A stretch of DNA of 7,719 nucleotides. Origin: Sulfurimonas sp. Lineage in GTDB: Bacteria; Campylobacterota; Campylobacteria; Campylobacterales; Sulfurimonadaceae. Positions within the stretch are counted from its first letter, which is position 1. Each line of letters starts with the position of its first letter. The notes below the pieces were generated by a model. That model was not told the DNA's origin and searched no databases. It saw only the letters and a program-made list of their open reading frames with translations. A program made the position numbers and the translations under genes. Location of the stretch: contig JALWON010000072.1 in NCBI GenBank assembly GCA_027083475.1, positions 1 to 7,719 on the forward strand, in the 5' to 3' direction. Positions 1 through 5,021 of this stretch are shown piece by piece.

Positions 1-51
1 ACAAATGCGCGTACTCGTAAAGGTAAGCGTAAAACTGTCGGCGCAGCGTAA
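1..51 (+). CDS. rpsM: 30S ribosomal protein S13, C-terminal end (partial)
   Basis: Only the last 16 codons and the TAA stop (49-51) lie in the window. The visible residues, TNARTRKGKRKTVGAA, are the basic tail that S13 extends along the head of the small subunit towards the tRNA sites. The TNARTRKG core is characteristic of the family. The position directly upstream of rpsK matches the usual order of the alpha operon (rpsM-rpsK-rpsD-rpoA-rplQ). The stop codon is part of the rpsK ribosome binding site. The 5' end lies outside the window, so nothing can be said of the start. Confidence 0.93.
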   Translation, partial: TNARTRKGKRKTVGAA

Positions 52-61
52 GGATTTATAG

Positions 62-454
62 ATGGCAAAAAGAAAAGCTGTTAGAAAAAAAGTAGTAAAG
101 AAAAATGTTGCACGTGGTATTTGTCACATTGCAGCATCTTTTAACAATACACTTGTAACTATTACAGATGAAATGGGAAATATGATTGCTTGGAGTTCCG
201 CTGGTTCTTTAGGATTTAAAGGTTCTAAAAAATCAACTCCATTTGCTGCACAAGCTGCTGTTGAAGATGCAGTTGCAAAAGCACAAGTACATGGTATTAA
301 AGAACTTGGTATTAAAGTTCAAGGTCCTGGTTCTGGTCGTGAGACTGCAACTAAAGCTGTTGGTGCTATTGAAGGTATTCGTGTTACATTTATGAAAGAT
401 GTTACTCCATTACCACACAACGGTTGTCGCGCACCTAAGCGTCGTAGAGTTTAA
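62..454 (+). CDS. rpsK: 30S ribosomal protein S11
   Basis: Full-length S11 (130 aa, the normal size), a platform protein of the 30S subunit that contacts 16S rRNA near the E site. The N-terminus is a lysine/arginine-rich extension (about residues 1-18), followed by the conserved core with FNNT (27-30), the SAG/GFKGSKKSTP stretch (46-60) and GPGSGRE (88-94). The C-terminal PHNGCRAPKRRRV (118-130) is the family hallmark. Its Asn120-Gly121 pair corresponds to the Asn that E. coli S11 converts to isoaspartate. The ATG lies 7 nt after TAAGGA (49-54), which overlaps the rpsM stop. The 10-nt gap to rpsM and 11-nt gap to rpsD indicate one operon. Nothing is unusual. Confidence 0.98.
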   Translation: MAKRKAVRKKVVKKNVARGICHIAASFNNTLVTITDEMGNMIAWSSAGSLGFKGSKKSTPFAAQAAVEDAVAKAQVHGIKELGIKVQGPGSGRETATKAVGAIEGIRVTFMKDVTPLPHNGCRAPKRRRV

Positions 455-465
455 GGAGAGTACTG

Positions 466-1092
466 ATGGCAAGATATAGAGGTCCAGTAGAAAAAATCGA
501 AAGAAGATTCGGTGTAAGTCTTAACCTTAAAGGTGAGCGTCGTTTAGCAGGAAAATCTGCATTAGAAAAAAGACCTTACGGTCCTGGTCAACATGGACAA
601 CGCCGTAAGAAAGTTTCTGAGTATGGTTTACAACTCAATGAAAAGCAAAAAGCGAAGTTTATGTATGGTGTTTCTGAGAAACAATTCCGTGCACTTTTCG
701 TTGAAGCAAAACGTTTAGATGGAAATACAGGGACAAACCTTATTTCTTTAATTGAACAAAGATTAGACAATGTTGTTTACAGAATGGGATTTGCATCTAC
801 TCGTAGATTTTCTCGCCAGCTTGTAACACATGGTCATATTCTTGTTGATGGAAAAAAAGTAGATATTCCTTCTTACCGTGTAAAACCAGGTCAAAAAATA
901 GAAATCAAAGAAGCAAGTAAAACAAATGCACAAATTGTTCGTGCAATTGAACTTACAAACCAAACAGGTCTTGCTCCATGGGTAGATATTGATGCTGAGA
1001 AAGTGTTTGGTATTTTTACTCGTTTACCTGAACGTGATGAAGTAGTTATTCCGGTTGAAGAACGTTTAATCGTTGAGCTTTACTCTAAATAA
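466..1092 (+). CDS. rpsD: 30S ribosomal protein S4
   Basis: Full-length S4 (208 aa), a primary 16S rRNA-binding protein that nucleates assembly of the 30S body. In E. coli it is also the translational repressor of this operon; that role here is inference. The N-terminal domain begins MARYRGPVEKIERR and has no cysteines, so this is the zinc-free form. YGPGQHGQRRKKVSEYG (38-54) is a strong family motif. The S4 RNA-binding fold follows at about 96-148 (EQRLDNVVYRMGFA, then HGHILVDGKKVDIPSYRVKPG). The C-terminus PERDE...EERLIVELYSK is canonical. Its ATG is 7 nt downstream of TAAGGAG (452-458), which shares the rpsK stop codon, consistent with translational coupling. Tandem TAA-TAG stops end the gene. 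Confidence 0.98.
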   Translation: MARYRGPVEKIERRFGVSLNLKGERRLAGKSALEKRPYGPGQHGQRRKKVSEYGLQLNEKQKAKFMYGVSEKQFRALFVEAKRLDGNTGTNLISLIEQRLDNVVYRMGFASTRRFSRQLVTHGHILVDGKKVDIPSYRVKPGQKIEIKEASKTNAQIVRAIELTNQTGLAPWVDIDAEKVFGIFTRLPERDEVVIPVEERLIVELYSK

Positions 1093-1118
1093 TAGTTAAT
1101 TAAAAAGGCGTTTAAGAT

Positions 1119-2120
1119 ATGAAAAAGATTAAAACAACTCCTCTCGCTCCTCAAGAGTTTGAGGTAGAACAGATTAGTGACAATGAAGCTAACATTATGG
1201 CATTTCCATTTGAAACTGGATATGCAATTTCTTTGGCTCATCCACTTCGCCGTTTTTTATTAAGTAGTTCAGTTGGTTTTGCACCTATCGCTATAAAAAT
1301 AGAAGGTGCAAAACATGAGTTTGATTCCGTTCGTGGGATGCTTGAAGATATTTCAGATTTCATTTTAAATCTTAAAGAGATTCGCTTTAAGCTAAACAAT
1401 GATGCAACAGAAGAAGAGATTCATTACACTTTTGCCGGTCCATGTACTATTACAGGTGCAGATTTAAGCAACGATGAAGTAGATGTTGTAACTCCTGATG
1501 CACCACTTGCAACATTAAATGAAGATTCAACATTAAATTTTAGCATTAAAATTGCTAAGGGTATTGGCTATGTAGCGAGTGAAGATACATATGATGAGTT
1601 AGAAGATGGTTATATCGCACTTGATGCTTATTTTACACCAGTAAGAAGTGCAACATATGAAATCGAAAATGTACTTGTAGATGACAACCCTAACTTTGAA
1701 AGAGTTGTTATGAACATCAAAACAGATGGTCAAATATCTCCAGTAGATGCATTTAGAAACTCTTTAGAAGTTATGTATGCACAACTTGCTGTATTTAATT
1801 CTGAAATAAGCATTAAAGCACCTGCAACGATAGAGAGAGTTGAAGAATCAGCAGAACTTAAACAACTTACAACGAGTATAGACAGCTTAGGTTTAAGTGC
1901 TCGTAGTTACAACTGTTTAGACCGTTCAAACATTAAACTTATTGGTGAAATTACACTTATGAGCACAAATGATTTGAAAAATGTGAAAAATCTTGGAAAA
2001 AAATCATACGATGAAATCGTTGAAAAAGTTCAAGAGTTTGGCTACGGCGTTGGTGCTGATTTAGCTGATGATGTAGTTGCTGCATTAAAAAAGAAAATAG
2101 AAGCCGCTCAGGCTCAATAA
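1119..2120 (+). CDS. rpoA: DNA-directed RNA polymerase alpha subunit
   Basis: Complete alpha subunit (333 aa; E. coli has 329). Two copies assemble the polymerase and recruit beta and beta'. The N-terminal domain (about 1-230) carries the dimerisation and assembly region: GYAISLAHPLRRFLLSSSVGFAP (34-56), then HEFDSVRGMLEDISDFILNLK (66-86). A short acidic linker (about 231-247) leads to the C-terminal domain (about 248-312). In that domain ARSYNCL (261-267) and NLGKKS (291-296) align with the E. coli residues that contact UP-element DNA (Arg265, Asn268, Cys269, Gly296, Lys298, Ser299), so UP-element binding is probably kept. A roughly 20-residue lysine- and alanine-rich tail ends the protein. 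The gap to rpsD is 26 nt, with AAAAGGCG ahead of the ATG. The gene sits in its standard place between rpsD and rplQ. Confidence 0.98.
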   Translation: MKKIKTTPLAPQEFEVEQISDNEANIMAFPFETGYAISLAHPLRRFLLSSSVGFAPIAIKIEGAKHEFDSVRGMLEDISDFILNLKEIRFKLNNDATEEEIHYTFAGPCTITGADLSNDEVDVVTPDAPLATLNEDSTLNFSIKIAKGIGYVASEDTYDELEDGYIALDAYFTPVRSATYEIENVLVDDNPNFERVVMNIKTDGQISPVDAFRNSLEVMYAQLAVFNSEISIKAPATIERVEESAELKQLTTSIDSLGLSARSYNCLDRSNIKLIGEITLMSTNDLKNVKNLGKKSYDEIVEKVQEFGYGVGADLADDVVAALKKKIEAAQAQ

Positions 2121-2132
2121 GAGGATAGAGAT

Positions 2133-2483
2133 ATGAGACACCGTCATGGATATCGTAAACTAGGTCGTACAAGTGCTCACCGTGCTGCACTTTTGAAAAA
2201 CCTTAGTATTTCGTTAATAGAACATGGGAAAATCGAAACGACTGCTGTAAAAGCAAAAGAGTTACGTTCATACGTAGAAAAACTTATCACAACTGCTGGT
2301 AAAAATGACTCAAATGCACACAGAGCAGTCTTTGCTGCGCTTCAAAGTAAAGAAGCTACAAAAACTTTAGTCAATGAAATTGCACCAAAGTATGTTGATC
2401 GTGCTGGTGGATATACAAGAATCACTCGAACAAGAATTCGTCGTGGTGATGCTACAACTATGGCATTTATTGAACTAGTATAA
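2133..2483 (+). CDS. rplQ: 50S ribosomal protein L17
   Basis: Complete L17 (116 aa), a large-subunit protein near the peptide exit tunnel. The start MRHRHGYRKLGRTSAHRAAL is a near-invariant family opening. It is followed by LIEHGKIETTAVKAKELRSYVEKLIT (28-53), the rRNA-contacting helix. The C-terminus GGYTRITRTRIRRGDATTMAFIEL (92-115) is typical of the short bacterial form. The ATG is preceded by AAGAGGA (2119-2125), which overlaps the rpoA stop, with a 12-nt gap between the genes. It is the last gene of the operon: a terminator-like hairpin starts 11 nt after the stop. Confidence 0.98.
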   Translation: MRHRHGYRKLGRTSAHRAALLKNLSISLIEHGKIETTAVKAKELRSYVEKLITTAGKNDSNAHRAVFAALQSKEATKTLVNEIAPKYVDRAGGYTRITRTRIRRGDATTMAFIELV

Positions 2484-2493
2484 TTATACTCTT

Positions 2494-2525
2494 AAACGCA
2501 AGGCTTGCCCCTGCGTTTATTTTTT
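2494..2525 (+). terminator. Rho-independent terminator of the ribosomal protein operon
   Basis: A 7-bp perfect stem, AAACGCA (2494-2500) with TGCGTTT (2512-2518), is extended by two inner G-C pairs (2502-2503 with 2509-2510) and closed by a 5-nt loop. It runs into a T-rich tract (2516-2524, one A interruption). Placement 11 nt after the rplQ stop and before an unrelated gene fits the end of the alpha operon. Confidence 0.82.
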
Positions 2526-2567
2526 GAACAACTTCCAAATCCTAAAATACTTAACAAGTGAGAAAAA

Positions 2568-3776
2568 ATGAGTAATTTCGCATTCGGAACGTATCGTATT
2601 ACAGATCAAAACCCTCAACATATTCAAGCCCTTCGTGATGCCATAGAATCTGGGTTGAGCATGATTGACACATCAACAAATTATATGGATGGGAGTGCTG
2701 AGATAGCTGTTGGGCGCGTTTTGCAAGAGTTTGATGATGCAACACAAGCTCGTGTAGAGATTGTCAGTAAGTATGGCTATATTCAAGGCTCTAATATGCT
2801 TTCTCATAAAGAAGAAGCCTTTGAAGAGGTGGTAGAGTTTGATGCAAACTGTTTTCACTCTATTGCTCCCTCTTTTATGCAAGATCAACTTACAAAATCT
2901 TTGAAGCGTTTACAAAGAGAGCGCTTAGATTGCTATCTTATTCATAATCCAGAATATTATCTTTTAGATGCCTTAAACAAAAATGCAGACAAAGATTCAA
3001 CACTCGATGCAATGTATAATCGTCTCTATGAGGCTTTTGTTGGGCTTGAAAAAGAGGTACAAAAGGGAAGAATTACTTCGTATGGGGTGAGTTCAAACAG
3101 CTTTGCAAAAAAACCTAATGACCCTGAATTTCTCCCTTATGAAGATTTAATTACTTTAGCAGATAAAGCAAGTGAAGCAGTAGGCAATGATACGCATAAT
3201 TTTACAACCATACAACTTCCGCTCAATATTTTAGAACAAGAGGGACTCAAATGTGCAGCTTGGGCAAAAGCCAATGGCTTACGTGTTTTAGCAAATCGTC
3301 CTCTCAATGCACAAAAAGATACTAAAATGTATAGATTGGCAGAGTATGAAGAGAGTGCGTCTTATTATGCATATCTCAATGAGATTTTAGATGTGTGTGA
3401 TAATGAGCAGCTCAAACCACTCTATAACCTTTTTGAAGAACTTGATGTCAATCGTCATAAATTTGGTTGGATTGGCGATTTTGATACTTTTTTATATGCA
3501 CAAATTTTGCCGCATATACGTAAAACTTTAGAAAATTTAGATGAAGAGAGTTTGGAAGCATTACTTGCTTTGATAGATATATTTTTTCAAGAGTATAGAA
3601 AAATGGTAGCTTACGAGTGTGGACAAAGAACAAAAAAAGAGCTGCAAAGTGACTTTGAAGGATGTGAGACGACACTTCAAGAGTGTGCAATTGCTTTCTT
3701 GCAAGCACAACAAAGTGTTGATTATATACTCGTTGGAATGCGAAAACCCTCTTATGTGCATGAAATACTTGCATGA
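2568..3776 (+). CDS. Aldo/keto reductase family oxidoreductase
   Basis: A 402-aa member of the NAD(P)H-dependent aldo/keto reductase superfamily ((beta/alpha)8 barrel, cytosolic). The full catalytic tetrad is visible: Asp34 and Tyr39 in IDTSTNYMDGS, Lys68 in EIVSKYG and His126 in CYLIHNPE. The C-terminal cofactor-binding elements are also present: RPLNA (244-248) and VGMRKPSYVHEIL (389-401). The protein is longer than the usual 280-340 aa. The excess lies between residues about 250 and 365, a mostly helical, acidic stretch separating those two cofactor motifs. The substrate cannot be told. It is 84 nt downstream of rplQ and beyond the terminator, so it is probably transcribed on its own; a weak -10-like TAAAAT lies at 2543-2548 without a well-placed -35. 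The start is supported by the family-typical FGTYRI near the N-terminus, but the ribosome binding site (GTGAG, 2558-2562) is poor. The stop lies 2 nt before the inverted-repeat element. Confidence 0.88.
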   Translation: MSNFAFGTYRITDQNPQHIQALRDAIESGLSMIDTSTNYMDGSAEIAVGRVLQEFDDATQARVEIVSKYGYIQGSNMLSHKEEAFEEVVEFDANCFHSIAPSFMQDQLTKSLKRLQRERLDCYLIHNPEYYLLDALNKNADKDSTLDAMYNRLYEAFVGLEKEVQKGRITSYGVSSNSFAKKPNDPEFLPYEDLITLADKASEAVGNDTHNFTTIQLPLNILEQEGLKCAAWAKANGLRVLANRPLNAQKDTKMYRLAEYEESASYYAYLNEILDVCDNEQLKPLYNLFEELDVNRHKFGWIGDFDTFLYAQILPHIRKTLENLDEESLEALLALIDIFFQEYRKMVAYECGQRTKKELQSDFEGCETTLQECAIAFLQAQQSVDYILVGMRKPSYVHEILA

Positions 3777-3778
3777 AA

Positions 3779-3809
3779 GGGCACCTCTAAAAACCCTAGT
3801 ACCTCTCAG
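3779..3809 (+). repeat. Left terminal inverted repeat
   Basis: Starts GGGCACCTCT and ends ACCTCTCAG. It pairs with 4014-4044 at 30 of 31 positions. It contains two CACCTCT/TACCTCT-like blocks separated by an A-run and CCCTAG. It begins 2 nt after the reductase stop codon. Confidence 0.9.
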
Positions 3810-3905
3810 TAGCACAGAGGAGTTTACAATCAAGGCACTCTTTTGAAACCCTAGCCATAGCTAAGGTGAGAAAGAGTAACGATGAGTGTAGATTCCTCTG
3901 TGTTA
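3810..3905. repeat. Long hairpin arm 1 of the cloverleaf element
   Basis: The base of the arm is 19 contiguous pairs (3810-3828 with 3887-3905). Three are G-T(U) wobbles (3812/3903, 3822/3893, 3824/3891) and the rest are Watson-Crick. Further in, ACTCTTT (3837-3843) pairs with AAAGAGT (3871-3877). The apex CCTAGC (3850-3855) pairs with GCTAAGG (3860-3866, one bulged A) around a CATA loop. Confidence 0.75.
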
Positions 3906-3914
3906 CCCGAAGGG

Positions 3915-4013
3915 AGGGATAAAAAAAGCGATCTTGCACAAAACTTTTCATCGCCATAGCTACGGCTATGACTCATAAAAGGTTTTGCACAATCTCATCT
4001 TTTTTTCTTCCCT
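3915..4013. repeat. Long hairpin arm 2 of the cloverleaf element
   Basis: AGGGA (3915-3919) pairs with TCCCT (4009-4013), and A7G (3921-3928) with CT7 (3999-4006). GTT/CAA and CAAAAC (3939-3944) with GTTTTG (3982-3987) continue the stem with mismatches. The apex is a perfect 6-bp hairpin, CATAGC (3955-3960) with GCTATG (3965-3970), around TACG. The arm is imperfect in the middle but clearly palindromic overall. Confidence 0.7.
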
Positions 4014-4044
4014 CTGAGAGGTACTAGGATTTTTAGAGGTGCCC
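4014..4044 (-). repeat. Right terminal inverted repeat
   Basis: Inverted copy of 3779-3809, ending in AGAGGTGCCC. The A at 4029 is the only position that does not complement the left copy. It ends 94 nt before the start of the NifU-like gene. Confidence 0.9.
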
Positions 4045-4106
4045 TAAAGTAAATTTATAGTTAAAATATTTAGGACTTGTTAAGCTAATTTGTTCTATTT
4101 TACATC

Positions 4107-4113
4107 TATAAAT
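4107..4113 (+). promoter_or_regulatory. Probable -10 box of the nifU-like/murE operon
   Basis: TATAAAT lies 25 nt before the ATG at 4139, inside a strongly AT-rich stretch (4045-4113) that follows the repeat element. No -35 box stands at the usual 17-nt spacing; the TTGTTC (4090-4095) and TTGTTA (4077-4082) hexamers are mis-spaced. Campylobacterota housekeeping promoters often lack a clear -35, so this remains plausible but unproven. Confidence 0.4.
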
Positions 4114-4138
4114 AGTGAAACAATTAAAAAGGAAAAAA

Positions 4139-4414
4139 ATGATTCCATTTTCAGATGAAGAGTTATTGGAGCCAGTAAGAGCGGTCATAGCAAAAGTACA
4201 ACCCTCTTTAGCCCTTGATGGAGGCGATATAGAGTTTTTGACTGTTAAAAACTCTACTGTCTATGTCCAACTTAAAGGTGCATGTGTGGGGTGTGGCAGT
4301 AGTGGTACTACCTTGAAGTATGGTGTTGAGCGCCAACTTAGAATGGATATCCACCCAGAATTAACTGTTGTGAATGTGCCTTTTGGCATGGAAAATGATT
4401 TAGATAATTTATAA
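4139..4414 (+). CDS. NifU C-terminal-domain (Nfu-type) iron-sulfur protein
   Basis: A 91-aa stand-alone Nfu domain, thought to bind an Fe-S cluster between subunits of a dimer and deliver it to apo-proteins. The full family signature is present: LALDGGDIEFL (24-34), then KGACVGCGSSGTTLKYGVERQL (47-68), with the cluster-ligating pair Cys49 and Cys52. I chose the ATG at 4139 over an in-frame GTG at 4115: AAAAAGGA (4126-4133) sits 5 nt ahead of the ATG, while the GTG lies almost at the predicted transcription start and would only add a lysine-rich octapeptide. There is no scaffold (IscU-like) or ferredoxin-like domain, so this is the carrier type rather than full-length NifU. It heads a cluster with a TPR-like gene (13 nt downstream) and murE. 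From memory the same trio occurs in Campylobacter and Helicobacter. Confidence 0.92.
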   Translation: MIPFSDEELLEPVRAVIAKVQPSLALDGGDIEFLTVKNSTVYVQLKGACVGCGSSGTTLKYGVERQLRMDIHPELTVVNVPFGMENDLDNL

Positions 4415-4427
4415 AACAAAGAGTATC

Positions 4428-5021
4428 ATGAGTACAGTTAGCAAATATAAAATATTATCACAAGCAAAAGAGAGTTTTTCAAAAGCAGAGTATAAGACTG
4501 CTTTAGAAAAATTTGCGACTGTTTTGCAAAATTATCCAAACTCAAAAGAGGCCTATAACGGTGTTATTCTCTCCGAGATGGCTATGAGTGGTGAGAGTGG
4601 TGCAGAGGCACTTTTTGATTACTATGAAATATTAAAAGATGAAGATAAAGAGTCTGCTGATGTCATCATGGAAGAGGTGCTTAACAATTTAAATGGCTCA
4701 CTTGATAAACTGAGTGAAGTTTTTGCACAACCTTTACGAGAGCGTATTGAACTTGAAGATGGTATTTTGTACCAAGATTTTAAAGCAATTTTAGATGATG
4801 GGGCAGACTTTAAAGAGACTTTTGAAAATATTATGTTTTCAACACGTGTGATAATTACACAAAAAGATGATTTTGTTGATTTTTTAGAGCGATTGATTGC
4901 TCATGGTTTTAATGAAATGGCATTAACATATTTAGAAAATGCTTTAAGTGTTTATCCGAGTGATAAGCTTCTACATCGACTTCTAAAAAAACTTTCACAA
5001 GGCACAATGATTGAAAATTGA
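4428..5021 (+). CDS. TPR-like helical protein of unknown function
   Basis: A 197-aa, acidic, all-helical protein without signal peptide or membrane segment, hence probably cytosolic. The N-terminus has one good TPR-like helix pair (about 8-42: AKESFSKAEYKTALEKFATVLQNYPNSKEAYNG), with the typical A/Y/A/F spacing and a proline turn. A second one is at the C-terminus (about 148-189: FLERLIAHGFNEMALTYLENALSVYPSDKLLHRLL). The middle (about 60-140) is helical but matches no family I recognise. TPR folds mediate protein-protein contact, so a partner-binding role is likely; the partner is unknown. It sits between the nifU-like gene and murE and overlaps murE by 11 nt, so its translation is probably coupled to murE. 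The ribosome binding site (AAAGAG, 4418-4423) is weak and close. I recall a hypothetical gene in the same slot in C. jejuni and H. pylori. Confidence 0.8.
   Translation: MSTVSKYKILSQAKESFSKAEYKTALEKFATVLQNYPNSKEAYNGVILSEMAMSGESGAEALFDYYEILKDEDKESADVIMEEVLNNLNGSLDKLSEVFAQPLRERIELEDGILYQDFKAILDDGADFKETFENIMFSTRVIITQKDDFVDFLERLIAHGFNEMALTYLENALSVYPSDKLLHRLLKKLSQGTMIEN

Larger units (their letters stand above)
3779..4044. repeat. 266-bp cloverleaf-forming element with 31-nt terminal inverted repeats (MITE-like or structured RNA)
   Basis: The ends 3779-3809 and 4014-4044 are inverted repeats matching at 30 of 31 positions; the only mismatch is C3794 opposite A4029. A3778 and T4045 would add one pair. 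The interior partitions exactly into arm 1 (3810-3905), a CCC-GAA-GGG mini-hairpin (3906-3914) and arm 2 (3915-4013), leaving no unpaired base at the junction. No convincing reading frame lies inside. The termini starting GGGCACC and the long inverted repeats suggest a non-autonomous transposon-like element, but I see no clear target-site duplication: the flanks read TGAA(A) on the left and (T)AAAG on the right. It lies between the aldo/keto reductase stop and the promoter region of the next operon, where it could also insulate the two units. The inverted repeats and arms are seen directly; mobility, copy number and function are inference. Confidence 0.75.

Noticed and set aside
588..963. Minus-strand open frames inside rpsD
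   Set aside because: Shadows of the S4 coding sequence; no similarity to any family and no start signals.
3561..3833. Minus-strand open frames over the reductase gene and element
   Set aside because: Cysteine- and phenylalanine-rich antisense translations without motifs, opposite a confident coding region.
3619..3846. Open frame overlapping the end of the aldo/keto reductase gene and running into the left arm of the repeat element
   Set aside because: It is in another frame of a well-supported gene, has no family resemblance, and its end lies in palindromic non-coding sequence.
3779..4044. The cloverleaf element as a tRNA or tmRNA-like gene
   Set aside because: The closing stem is 31 bp, there is no T-loop GTTCRA-type motif, no CCA end and no anticodon arm of the right size.
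4115..4138. Upstream GTG start for the Nfu-type protein (8 extra residues, lysine-rich)
   Set aside because: It lies about 2 nt after the predicted -10 box, has no ribosome binding site, and the ATG at 4139 has an excellent one. Nfu proteins normally begin near that point.
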